DNA of 64,000 nucleotides, from the NCBI GenBank assembly GCA_029907255.1, contig JARYMF010000005.1, positions 124,001 to 188,000 of the forward strand. The letters run 5' to 3'. The stretch comes from Armatimonadota bacterium. Its GTDB lineage: Bacteria > Armatimonadota > UBA5829 > DTJY01. Made by a program: the position numbers and the translations under genes. Of the stretch, positions 44,918-52,732 are shown in pieces. Within the stretch, counting starts at the first letter, position 1; each line of letters begins with the position of its first letter. The notes under the pieces are model-generated. The model was not told where the DNA came from. It saw only the letters and a program-made list of their open reading frames with translations, and searched no databases.

Positions 44918-46459
44918 TTACTTTAGAGCATAAAGCTCCCTCAACGAGGCAGGCAATGCGCGAATAACATCGCCTGCAAGCATTCCGGGCGACCCAACAT
45001 CTCGCTCGGCGATCTCGCCCGCCCTACCATGAACATATACGCCGCACGCTGCAGCATCCCACGGACTTATTCCTTGGGCTAGCAACCCCCCGATTGCGCC
45101 GGCAAGTACGTCTCCTGTGCCACCTGTCGCTAGTGCAGATGTACCTGTGGGATTAATAAGCACTCTGCCATTAGGATGCGCGATTACCGTTCTAGCTCCT
45201 TTAAGAACAACTATGCTTTGAAATCGCAGCGCTGCCGTTTGCGCCGCTCCTACCCTGTCAGACTGAATGCTCGCAATATCAGTTCCAAGCAGTCGCGCCA
45301 TCTCACCAGGGTGTGGAGTAAGAATAAACTCGGCATGGCTACTCTCCAGGACGCTGGTATTCTTGGAAAGCGCATTTAGCCCATCTGCATCAATCACCGC
45401 AGGTTTTTTGAGGGCTTTTATGAAGGCGTGGACAAATTCGCAAGTTTCCGGGTGGGTACCTAATCCACAGCCAAGCACTACGGCATTCGCCTTATCTGCA
45501 AGCTCAAGTGCTGCGTCCAAAGCTTGAGTGCTGATTGACCTCTCAGGGGTTTCGGGAAGTCCGCTGGTCATAACTTCGGTAAGTTTGACAGCCATAACAT
45601 CCTGCAAGCTTTTTGGAACGCCAACGACTGCAAGACCTGCGCCCACACGCAGAGCTGATTCACCAGCCATCGCTGCCGCACCGGTCAGCCCTGCCGAACC
45701 AGCTATAACAACGACTGTTCCAAAAGTTCCCTTATGCGCATTTGGAGGTCTAGCTGGAAGTTTTGCGGCAATATCTTGGGCATCGGTGAGCTCAATATAT
45801 ACCTCATCATAGAGTTGTTTTGGAATGCCAATGTCCCCGACAACCAGACGGCCTGCATACTCAGCCCCAGGGTAAATAACAATTCCAAGTTTAGGGAGAG
45901 CAAACGTCACCGTAACATCAGCCTTCACGCAAACACCCAATACTCGCCCAGTGTCGGCATCGACCCCGGATGGGATATCCACTGCTATAACAGGCCGTCC
46001 GGAATCGTTGATTGCCTTAATTATCTCTCTGGGAACGCCTGTAACCTCTCCCTTGATACCAGTGCCAAATATCGCATCAATAATTAAATCGGCTTGGGCT
46101 AGGAGCGATACGACCGCCGAGGCCTCAGAGATTTGCCGAATATCTGCGCCTGTGTTGCGGAGGATTTCAAAGTTGGTCTTCGCATCACCCTTGATTTTTT
46201 CTGGATGGGCAAGGAGAAGAACGATAACCTGGGCGCCGGCATCGCGAAGATGGCGGGCGGCAACAAACCCATCACCGCCATTGTTACCGCTGCCAGCGAC
46301 AACGATTACTAGTTTGCCAATAACACGGCCGAGAATGCCGCAAGCTGACTCGAATACATGCCGCCCGGCGTTCTCCATCAACACAATACTTGGAATGCCG
46401 AATTCCTCAGCTGCACGCCTATCGAAGTCATGCATTTGTTTTGCAGTTGCTACCTTCAA
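44918..46459 (-). CDS. nnr: bifunctional NAD(P)H-hydrate epimerase / ADP-dependent dehydratase
   Basis: About 513 residues. The N-terminal YjeF_N epimerase (~1-215: ENAGRHVFE, GSGNNGGDGFVAARHL) is fused to a C-terminal ribokinase-like dehydratase (~225-513: GCGLGTHPET, LTPHPGEMARLLG, GTGGTGDVLAGAIGG). It repairs hydrated NAD(P)H. TTG at 46459 is preferred with AGGTGG 5 nt upstream; GTG at 46468 is an in-frame alternative lacking one. It follows acpS, a widespread pairing. Confidence 0.93.
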   Translation of the reverse strand: MKVATAKQMHDFDRRAAEEFGIPSIVLMENAGRHVFESACGILGRVIGKLVIVVAGSGNNGGDGFVAARHLRDAGAQVIVLLLAHPEKIKGDAKTNFEILRNTGADIRQISEASAVVSLLAQADLIIDAIFGTGIKGEVTGVPREIIKAINDSGRPVIAVDIPSGVDADTGRVLGVCVKADVTVTFALPKLGIVIYPGAEYAGRLVVGDIGIPKQLYDEVYIELTDAQDIAAKLPARPPNAHKGTFGTVVVIAGSAGLTGAAAMAGESALRVGAGLAVVGVPKSLQDVMAVKLTEVMTSGLPETPERSISTQALDAALELADKANAVVLGCGLGTHPETCEFVHAFIKALKKPAVIDADGLNALSKNTSVLESSHAEFILTPHPGEMARLLGTDIASIQSDRVGAAQTAALRFQSIVVLKGARTVIAHPNGRVLINPTGTSALATGGTGDVLAGAIGGLLAQGISPWDAAACGVYVHGRAGEIAERDVGSPGMLAGDVIRALPASLRELYALK

Positions 46460-46503
46460 GCTAACCACCTACAGCGCAATTATACACTAAAGCTTTGTAC
46501 CCC

Positions 46504-46860
46504 TCAATCCGACACAACGATCGCATACGCCACTGCATGAGTGCGGCAGTGGGATATGCTCACAAGCACCCTGCCTTTGCCCAGGGCTTCTGCTGCCTTA
46601 TTTCGCAGGTGCACAACCGGTTTCCCAGCAGCATCAGGAAGCACCTCGACGTCACGCCACCTCAGTCGTGTGCCAAGTGCTTTAGCGATAGCTTCTTTAG
46701 CGGCAAATCTCCCCGCCAACCGCTCTGCCCAGCCAGCATGGGAAAAGCAATAAGCCGTCTCGGCATCTGTAAACACCCTCTCTGTAAATTTTGGATGCCG
46801 AGCCAGGCAATCCTTGATTCTGTTTACTTCAATTATATCGGTACCAATGCCTATTATCAT
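46504..46860 (-). CDS. acpS: holo-[acyl-carrier-protein] synthase
   Basis: 118 residues, standard size. GIGTDIIEVNRI with Asp8 and RFAAKEAIAKALGT with the Mg-binding Glu define AcpS. HVxISHCRTHAVAYAIV-type ending is present (VLVSISHCRTHA). It transfers 4'-phosphopantetheine from CoA to ACP. First gene of the long minus-strand run that continues into the FHA genes. AGGGG lies ~9 nt before ATG. Confidence 0.95.
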   Translation of the reverse strand: MIIGIGTDIIEVNRIKDCLARHPKFTERVFTDAETAYCFSHAGWAERLAGRFAAKEAIAKALGTRLRWRDVEVLPDAAGKPVVHLRNKAAEALGKGRVLVSISHCRTHAVAYAIVVSD

Positions 46861-47022
46861 TATGAAACCCCTACCAATTATGGAATACCATCAATGCATC
46901 CTAATTCCTTCTATAGGGCTTCCGCAAGGCTGTTCCCTGAGAAACCTTCCAGCTTTTATACCAATTGCTGAGAAATTTTACTGCAAGATGGGTATATACA
47001 TTGCAAAGAGGAGGCGAGAACG

Positions 47023-47394
47023 GTGGCAGAAACCTGGCATGTCTCAAAACTAGATGTGGATATTCACTATATTGATGATATTCCCATAATTGAAGCCAAG
47101 GGTGAATGCGACTTAATCACTAGCCGAAAATTAAAGGAGGCCGCCGATAACCTCCTCGAAACGGGTCGAAACAAAATTATTTTCGATTTAAGAAATATGG
47201 TTTACATTGACAGCGCAGGATTCAGAGTTCTCCTTGATACGAAAAATAGAGCAACCGAAAAGGGTGGCGATATTGTTCTAGTTAGCTTAACTGAACCCGT
47301 TGACCGAGCATTTAAACTCCTTCGCTTGGATGAACTTATTATTAGAGCCGAAACAATTGAAGAAGCTATCAAGCACCTGAAATCAATTGCCTAA
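47023..47394 (+). CDS. STAS-domain anti-sigma factor antagonist
   Basis: 123 residues, one STAS domain. The phosphorylatable serine is Ser64 in YIDSAGFRVLL. It fits SpoIIAA/RsbV-type antagonists that release a sigma factor or target from an RsbW-like kinase. The only such kinase in view is at 18962-19465, 28 kb away. The start is GTG with GAGGAGG about 7-9 nt upstream. It is divergent from acpS across 162 bp. No strong promoter pair could be placed in that gap, though a TATATA lies at 46993-46998. Confidence 0.9.
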   Translation: MAETWHVSKLDVDIHYIDDIPIIEAKGECDLITSRKLKEAADNLLETGRNKIIFDLRNMVYIDSAGFRVLLDTKNRATEKGGDIVLVSLTEPVDRAFKLLRLDELIIRAETIEEAIKHLKSIA

Positions 47395-47445
47395 ATAATT
47401 TAAATAGCAACAAAAAAAGAAATTTCTAATCCCTCTTTCTACCTC

Positions 47446-47475
47446 TTGACAGCATTCAGCATAACCATCTATCAT
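47446..47475 (+). promoter_or_regulatory. promoter of the BlaI-like repressor gene
   Basis: A perfect TTGACA (47446-47451), an 18-bp spacer and TATCAT (47470-47475) precede the TTG start by 46 bp. The -10 box overlaps a palindrome. Confidence 0.65.
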
Positions 47476-47492
47476 ATAACACGTTATAAGAT
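47471..47492. promoter_or_regulatory. palindromic operator overlapping the blaI-like promoter
   Basis: TATAAC-AC-GTTATA (47475-47488) is a perfect inverted repeat, extended by ATC...GAT to an 18-of-22 dyad over 47471-47492. It overlaps the -10 box and the start point, the expected place for autorepression by the dimeric winged-helix protein encoded next. Confidence 0.6.
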
Positions 47493-47521
47493 ATAATTTT
47501 AATTAGGAAAGGAGTGACTAA

Positions 47522-47893
47522 TTGAACAGCAGTACTGGTATAAAGGATTATGTGGGCATTCGCAAAGGTCTTGACGGCCAATCATTGGGTGAGCTGGAAG
47601 CTCAAATTCTCGACATTGTGTGGGACTTGGAACCACCTATTACCGCATCAAAAGTTTTTAAAATAATGTATCCTAGACGGGAGCTATCTTATTCGACTAT
47701 CATGCTCACAATGTCGAAGCTAGCGCGAAAAGGTTTTTTAATTCAGGAGCGATCTGGCAACAAAAAGACCGATGCTTTTGTGTACACTCCAGCAATCTCA
47801 AGAATGGAAATGGCAACAAAGCTTTTGGAAGAAATCTCAAAGCAAATTTTCCGAAAGCCTTTTGTTCAGGCTATCCGCGACCTTGTTAAGTGA
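47522..47893 (+). CDS. BlaI/MecI/CopY-family transcriptional repressor
   Basis: 123 residues. The winged-helix part (~20-90) reads LGELEAQILDIVW, ITASKVFKIM, LSYSTIMLTMSKLARKGFL, typical of Penicillinase_R, with a C-terminal dimerisation helix. No BlaR1 sensor or beta-lactamase is adjacent, so the inducer pathway is unknown. The start is TTG with AAAGGAG ~8 nt upstream. A dyad operator lies on its promoter. It is a one-gene unit ended by a strong bidirectional terminator. Confidence 0.88.
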   Translation: MNSSTGIKDYVGIRKGLDGQSLGELEAQILDIVWDLEPPITASKVFKIMYPRRELSYSTIMLTMSKLARKGFLIQERSGNKKTDAFVYTPAISRMEMATKLLEEISKQIFRKPFVQAIRDLVK

Positions 47894-47916
47894 TATATAA
47901 CGGAACTAGAAAAGTT

Positions 47917-47948
47917 TATGGGATGGGGAGTTAGAACCCCCATCCCAT
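47917..47948. terminator. strong bidirectional terminator
   Basis: Perfect 12-bp arms TATGGGATGGGG (47917-47928) and CCCCATCCCATA (47937-47948) with an 8-nt loop lie between the convergent repressor and PDO genes. Confidence 0.75.
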
Positions 47949-47956
47949 ATCTGTCT

Positions 47957-48634
47957 TTATGCGCTTAGAGCCTCGGCAATTTTATCTGCGAACTCATAAT
48001 CGGGCAATGCACCCTCAAACTGAACTTTGTCGTTAATCACCACGGTCGGTACTGCGCTGATGTCATACTTGCTGACTAGATGCGGAAACTCAGTTGCCTC
48101 GATTGCATCCGCCACTATGTGCTCGGGGTTCTCGATTGCCATTTGGTGGGCAATCCGAACAGCAGACGGGCAGTAAGGACAAGTTGGTGTGACGAATACT
48201 TGTATATGGACATCCTGGTTGATACCTCGGACCTTTTCCTTAGCTTCGTTTGATAAATCTGTGATGTTTTTCGAAACATCCACAATGTCCTCGATTAATG
48301 AGCTGAATTCAAACCCACCAGGAATACCAAAGTACCGAATGCCCTTAATACTGTCAGCCATTAGTATAATCGCCGGAAGCTTGTCAATTCCAAGCTTAGC
48401 CACCATTTCATCGGATGGCGTGTATTCCCTATGCTCAACCTTAATTAAATCTGAAAGCTCAGCCACCTCGTCAACTAGCTGAGCTGTTTCCTTGCAGAAC
48501 TCGCACTCCAAGCCAGGCAGCTCCAAGTTCTCAGCCTTTTCAGTAAATGCAACAACTGTTACCTCATTCTCTAATTCATCTGCAAACTTTGCCTTGAGAA
48601 ACTCTTTATCTTGCTCGGGAATCAATTGCCTCAT
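47957..48634 (-). CDS. protein disulfide oxidoreductase with two thioredoxin folds (PDO-like)
   Basis: 225 residues. Two thioredoxin-fold units carry CEFC (Cys44/47) and CPYC (Cys152/155), with cis-Pro loops KLPAI (Pro87) and AVPTV. This matches PDO/glutaredoxin-like proteins common in thermophiles and in anaerobes, where they act in cytoplasmic disulfide exchange. AAGGAG lies 9 nt before ATG. The gene starts inside the last 29 bp of the flavoprotein gene upstream, which is its likely reductase. Confidence 0.9.
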   Translation of the reverse strand: MRQLIPEQDKEFLKAKFADELENEVTVVAFTEKAENLELPGLECEFCKETAQLVDEVAELSDLIKVEHREYTPSDEMVAKLGIDKLPAIILMADSIKGIRYFGIPGGFEFSSLIEDIVDVSKNITDLSNEAKEKVRGINQDVHIQVFVTPTCPYCPSAVRIAHQMAIENPEHIVADAIEATEFPHLVSKYDISAVPTVVINDKVQFEGALPDYEFADKIAEALSA

Positions 48635-49532
48635 TTTCGGACATCTCCTTTTCTTTTAGTTTATACACATACCTTGCGGCGCTCAATGCAGCCACCTGAC
48701 CTTCACCAACGGCTTTTGCAATTTGGAACGGCCCGCCTGTGCAATCACCAGCAGCGAAGACACCAGGGATGCTTGTCGCCATCTGTCTATCTACCTTTAT
48801 AAAGCCGTCGGTCACTTCAAGTCCCGAAAGTAATGTTGTCACCGGAACGGCTTCGCGTATGATAAATATACCATCGGCATGTATCTCCCCAATCTGTGTT
48901 TTGATGGCGCGAGCACGTGCATCTCCAATTATTGCCACAGGATTCGCGTGAATAACCTCAACCGACTTGTCGAGCATTTGCACATTTTCGTATGTTGCAA
49001 CATACGTCACACGCCGAGCAAATCCGGCCAGTGAATTCGCTTCCTCCTCTCCCTCTGGTATATAACCTACGACAACTACGTCCTTGCCGCGGAACAAAGC
49101 CCCATCGCAAGTAACGCAGTAGGAAACTCCTTTACCAAGATACTGTTCCTCACCCGGCAGTACCCGCGATTGGGCCACGCCTGTGGTAATAATAACCGTT
49201 CGGCTTCGATGAACTTCGCTGTCGGTGGTAACCATGAAATTATTGTTACCATCTTGCGTAACATTGAGTGCCCGTTGTTTCTTATATAAGAAGCCTGTGT
49301 TCGAGAAGTGGCGCATGAAATGACAAGCTAATTCAGCACCAGTAACTTTGGGCAATCCTAAGTAATTCGTCACCTCAGGGTAGATTTTCGGCTTACTTGC
49401 AGGTTCGCGGAAGTCAAACGCAATTCCTTTTAAATTTCTTGCTTTTGCATTTACCGCCGCTGATAAGCCTGCCGGCCCTGCGCCTATTATCAAAACATCC
49501 CAAATTTTGCCTCCGAACACACCGGAAACCAT
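48606..49532 (-). CDS. thioredoxin-reductase-like flavoprotein lacking NADPH-binding motifs
   Basis: 308 residues. The FAD motif GAGPAG (17-22), the redox pair CVTC (Cys139/142) and the C-terminal FAD motif GVFAAGDCTGG are those of low-Mr TrxR. The second nucleotide-binding loop reads VVVVGYIPEGEEEA (152-165) where NADPH enzymes have GGGxSA, and the HRRxxxR region is TYVATYEN. This resembles pyridine-nucleotide-independent relatives (FFTR/DTR types). The electron donor may be ferredoxin or another carrier. It overlaps the PDO gene by 29 bp. Confidence 0.88.
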   Translation of the reverse strand: MVSGVFGGKIWDVLIIGAGPAGLSAAVNAKARNLKGIAFDFREPASKPKIYPEVTNYLGLPKVTGAELACHFMRHFSNTGFLYKKQRALNVTQDGNNNFMVTTDSEVHRSRTVIITTGVAQSRVLPGEEQYLGKGVSYCVTCDGALFRGKDVVVVGYIPEGEEEANSLAGFARRVTYVATYENVQMLDKSVEVIHANPVAIIGDARARAIKTQIGEIHADGIFIIREAVPVTTLLSGLEVTDGFIKVDRQMATSIPGVFAAGDCTGGPFQIAKAVGEGQVAALSAARYVYKLKEKEMSENEAIDSRAR

Positions 49533-49759
49533 TATCTAAAACCCCTGCTGCAGTGGTTAATTTAATATATTTTGTTTTTACCCACTTATTCCTTCTAAAA
49601 ACTTTTTCCTAACTTATTTTCATATAAAACATTCATGCGCCTAAGGAGTCAGCTTTCCCAGGGTTACTTGAGAGCTTAATCCAAATGCCAACTGACTCTT
49701 CCTTGGATGAAAACCGAACATCAGTTATCCTGTTTGAAGTTCTTTCTTTGTTTGGTATT

Positions 49760-49789
49760 TGACTTTGGTTGTACCAGGCTAATAGTATA
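49760..49789 (+). promoter_or_regulatory. candidate trxB promoter
   Basis: TTGACT (49760-49765), 18 bp, TAGTAT (49784-49789), 24 bp before the trxB ATG. The rest of the 281-bp gap holds only an imperfect repeat, AAGGAGTCAG near 49643 against CTGACTCTTCCTT near 49690. Confidence 0.5.
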
Positions 49790-49813
49790 GTATGGTAGAA
49801 TTAGCTAACAAAG

Positions 49814-50746
49814 ATGAAAAGCTTGGATTTATACGACGTCGTCATAATCGGAGGTGGGCCTGCCGGGCTTTCGGCAGGTATTTATGCAATGCGGTCGCGC
49901 CTAAAGACCATACTGCTTGAGAAATACTTACCAGGCGGACAGATGGTTCTTATCGACCACATAGAAAACTACCCTGGCTTCCCTGGAGGAACCTCTGGTC
50001 TTGAAATTACATCACGAATGGAAGAACAGGCTCGCTTGCTGGGACTCGAAATAATCTCAAGCGAGGTCCAATCGCTAGACCTTTCGAGACGTGACAAGGT
50101 AGTCCATTCATCAACCGGCGATTACCATACCAAGACCATTATTATTGCATCAGGTGCGACGCCACGTCGATTAGGACTTCCAAATGAAGACCGGCTTACC
50201 GGCAAAGGAGTCTCATACTGCGCCACATGCGATGGCATTTTCTTCAAAGGAAAAGAGATTGCGGTGGTTGGCGGTGGTGATTCCGCAGTTCAAGATGCAG
50301 TATTTCTTAGCAGATTTGCTAACAAGATTGCTATCATCCACCGCAGGGATACTCTGCGAGCTTGCAAGATTCTTCAGGAACGCGTTTTTAAAAACCCAAA
50401 AATCACAGTCAAATGGAATACGATCGCCGTCGAAATTCTCGGCAAAGAAAAAGTCGAGGGATTAGTAATCGAAAATGTAGCGACCGGCAAACGAGAAACC
50501 CTGCCAGTCGAGGGAGTATTTGTGCTTGTCGGCACGGACCCGAACACGGAGTTTGTTCATGGGGCTGTGGTAACTGACGAACAAGGATACATATTAACTA
50601 ACGAGGAAATGCAGACTAACGTTCCCGGCGTCTTCGCGGCTGGCGATTGCCGAAGAAAATCCCTACGCCAGTTGATCACCGCCGCCGCTGACGGTGCAAT
50701 AGCGGCTGTATCGGCGGAGAAGTATATCGAATCGCTGGAACAATAA
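49814..50746 (+). CDS. trxB: NADPH-dependent thioredoxin reductase
   Basis: 310 residues. FAD motif GGGPAG near the N-terminus, GGQMVLIDHIENYPGFP, redox pair CATC, NADPH loop VVGGGDSAVQDA, HRRDTLRACK and C-terminal GVFAAGDCR are canonical TrxB features. It reduces thioredoxin at the expense of NADPH. It is divergent from the motif-poor paralogue. No thioredoxin gene is adjacent. The Shine-Dalgarno is weak (AAAG). Confidence 0.95.
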   Translation: MKSLDLYDVVIIGGGPAGLSAGIYAMRSRLKTILLEKYLPGGQMVLIDHIENYPGFPGGTSGLEITSRMEEQARLLGLEIISSEVQSLDLSRRDKVVHSSTGDYHTKTIIIASGATPRRLGLPNEDRLTGKGVSYCATCDGIFFKGKEIAVVGGGDSAVQDAVFLSRFANKIAIIHRRDTLRACKILQERVFKNPKITVKWNTIAVEILGKEKVEGLVIENVATGKRETLPVEGVFVLVGTDPNTEFVHGAVVTDEQGYILTNEEMQTNVPGVFAAGDCRRKSLRQLITAAADGAIAAVSAEKYIESLEQ

Positions 50747-50765
50747 TCAGTCTCTTAGGGTTAGC

Positions 50766-51677
50766 CTATTTCTCCGCTACTTGCAGATTCTGAACAATAG
50801 AAATATATATTGCACTACTAAAGACTATAATTGCGCCAAGTAAAATCATCCAATTAAAAGGGTCACCCAGCCAGAGAATACCTGCTATGGATGAATAAAT
50901 AACGGTTGTCATTTGAATTATTCCCGCCTCACCAGCGCGTGACCATCGGAGAGCATAAGTCATTGACAGCTGACCTGCAGTACTTGCTATCCCCATCACC
51001 AATAAAACCAGCCAACCATAAAAATTGGGTAAAACTGCTCCCTCAAAGAGCATCCCAATTAAACCTGCTAGCGCCCCGAATACGCAAAACGAGAAAAATA
51101 TAGAGATAGCTGATTCGGTTTTCCTTAGCTCCCTTATTATCACTATTGCCAATCCTGAAATCACACCAGCCGCTAAGCCATAGATATCTCCAGTCCTGAT
51201 GTGACTGAAGTTCGGCTGAATAACAAGGTACAAGCCAATAAGGGCAGCTACAACCGCAAGGATTGTGCCAAACCTAAGCCTTTCTTTAATCAGAAGTGCT
51301 CCAAAAATGGGTGTAAATATGAAATAGGAGTTGCCCAAAAGAACACTATTCGTTAACGGAGTCTGTCCCGGCCCTTTGACAGACGCAAGACTAAGATAAT
51401 AAAAAAGGATTGCAACACCACCAGTAATTCCTCTGGCTGCGAGTAGCCACTTCCGATAAAAATGCATTTGGGCAATGCCAAATTTATGGAGCAGTCCCAC
51501 ACTTGCCAATCCAAACATAAAGCGAACAAATGTTGTTTCCGAACCAGAAATACCCTGCAACCCGGCAAGCCGCACCATTACGGCCACTATTGCAAAAAGA
51601 GTGGCTGAGATGGTTAACCATATGGGGCCAAAAGTGATATTTTGGCAACTCGCTTGGTCTTCCGAAATTCTTCCCAT
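50766..51677 (-). CDS. EamA/DMT-family transporter
   Basis: 303 residues with 10 predicted transmembrane helices in two EamA repeats (FVRFMFGLASVGLL, then WLVLLVMGIASTAGQLSMTYALRWSRAGEAGII). It probably exports a metabolite across the inner membrane; the substrate is unknown. It is convergent with trxB across 19 bp and divergent from the prepilin-like gene. No Shine-Dalgarno is apparent. Confidence 0.88.
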   Translation of the reverse strand: MGRISEDQASCQNITFGPIWLTISATLFAIVAVMVRLAGLQGISGSETTFVRFMFGLASVGLLHKFGIAQMHFYRKWLLAARGITGGVAILFYYLSLASVKGPGQTPLTNSVLLGNSYFIFTPIFGALLIKERLRFGTILAVVAALIGLYLVIQPNFSHIRTGDIYGLAAGVISGLAIVIIRELRKTESAISIFFSFCVFGALAGLIGMLFEGAVLPNFYGWLVLLVMGIASTAGQLSMTYALRWSRAGEAGIIQMTTVIYSSIAGILWLGDPFNWMILLGAIIVFSSAIYISIVQNLQVAEK

Positions 51678-51870
51678 TTAATTCTCACATTACAAGTTGA
51701 CACCGTAGACTTCTTACTCTACACAAGAACGTTAAAGTACTGCAAGTTTTTGACATAAAGCTAATGCGCTGGAAATCAAAATCGTCGTCTTAAACCCTTA
51801 CCCAACACAGCAAAAGAACCTTTCCGCTTACCGACATACAACAATTTACTAGCTTTTCACATTTGCTTTG

Positions 51871-51899
51871 TTTACATTCGCATGCTTACCTGGTAAACT
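51871..51899 (+). promoter_or_regulatory. promoter with palindrome upstream of the prepilin-like gene
   Basis: TTTACA (51871-51876), 17 bp, TAAACT (51894-51899). The dyad TTACC-T-GGTAA (51886-51896) overlaps the -10 box and may be an operator. Confidence 0.5.
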
Positions 51900-51936
51900 A
51901 CCGTAAGGTTGTTAATACTTTAAAAAAGGAAAAATT

Positions 51937-52662
51937 ATGAGAATTTATTCAAAAGGCTTTACAATCATCGAATTGCTTGTTGTGATAGCCATTTCAGCAC
52001 TCCTAGCTGGCTTACTTTTCCCTGTGATTATCTCCGCACGCATGGCATGTAGGAAATCTCAATGTGCAACAAACCTCAAACAAATTGGGATAGCATTCGA
52101 TCTCTACACAAACGATTGGGATGGAGTTCTCCCCTGTCCCGGTGGCCGCTATGGAGATCTCTCATACTGGGACCAGGAAGGCAACGGTGGAATTCGCCCT
52201 TACCTTAAGGAGAGAGGTAGAGGTGAACACGGACTACTTTGCTGCCCAGCGTACACTGGCCGTTGGCGCTCAAAGTACTCGCCGCGCACCTACAGCATGA
52301 ATGAGTATTTAAGATGGCCACCAGATATCCCTTATCCGCAATGCATTAAATACCTATGCGGGATTCCCAAACGTCAAATAATACAGCCTGAGCGAACAAT
52401 CCTACTGTACGAAGGCATACCTGCAGATGAGGAAAGCCCTTTTGGAGAAGGTTTTGTATACCGATGCGGCAACTGGGAATGGGTTATGGGATATCGGCCG
52501 ACAAAGAACAAGTATTGGCAGAGCGCTAATCGGCCGATGCACGCCAGGATGAACAATTACCTTATGTGTGACGGCCATGTGATAACAATGGAGCCCGAAA
52601 AATATCCTTTTGCCCCATCAGATCCTGCCAACAACCTTTGGTACGTAACGAGACTCAGATAA
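51937..52662 (+). CDS. prepilin-like protein with H-X9-DG C-terminal motif (DUF1559-related)
   Basis: 241 residues. The type IV prepilin leader [13 protein letters not shown], with cleavage after Gly and Glu at +5, begins at residue 6 and is followed by the membrane helix. The C-terminus has [13 protein letters not shown], an H-X9-DG motif. Such multigene families abound in Planctomycetota, Verrucomicrobiota and Armatimonadota. They are processed by a prepilin peptidase; their function is largely unknown. Six Cys residues suggest disulfides. AAGGA lies ~8 nt before ATG. Confidence 0.88.
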   Translation: MRIYSKGFTIIELLVVIAISALLAGLLFPVIISARMACRKSQCATNLKQIGIAFDLYTNDWDGVLPCPGGRYGDLSYWDQEGNGGIRPYLKERGRGEHGLLCCPAYTGRWRSKYSPRTYSMNEYLRWPPDIPYPQCIKYLCGIPKRQIIQPERTILLYEGIPADEESPFGEGFVYRCGNWEWVMGYRPTKNKYWQSANRPMHARMNNYLMCDGHVITMEPEKYPFAPSDPANNLWYVTRLR

Positions 52663-52732
52663 TAATTTCATCTGCAATTTTGTGGCTTTTACCCGTCCTG
52701 CGGATAATGTCGTCTGAAAATGCTAGGAGCTG

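Noticed and set aside
46861-47022. Divergent promoters between acpS and the STAS gene
   Set aside because: TATATA at 46993-46998 has no acceptable -35 at 16-19 bp, and no convincing pair was found on the minus strand.
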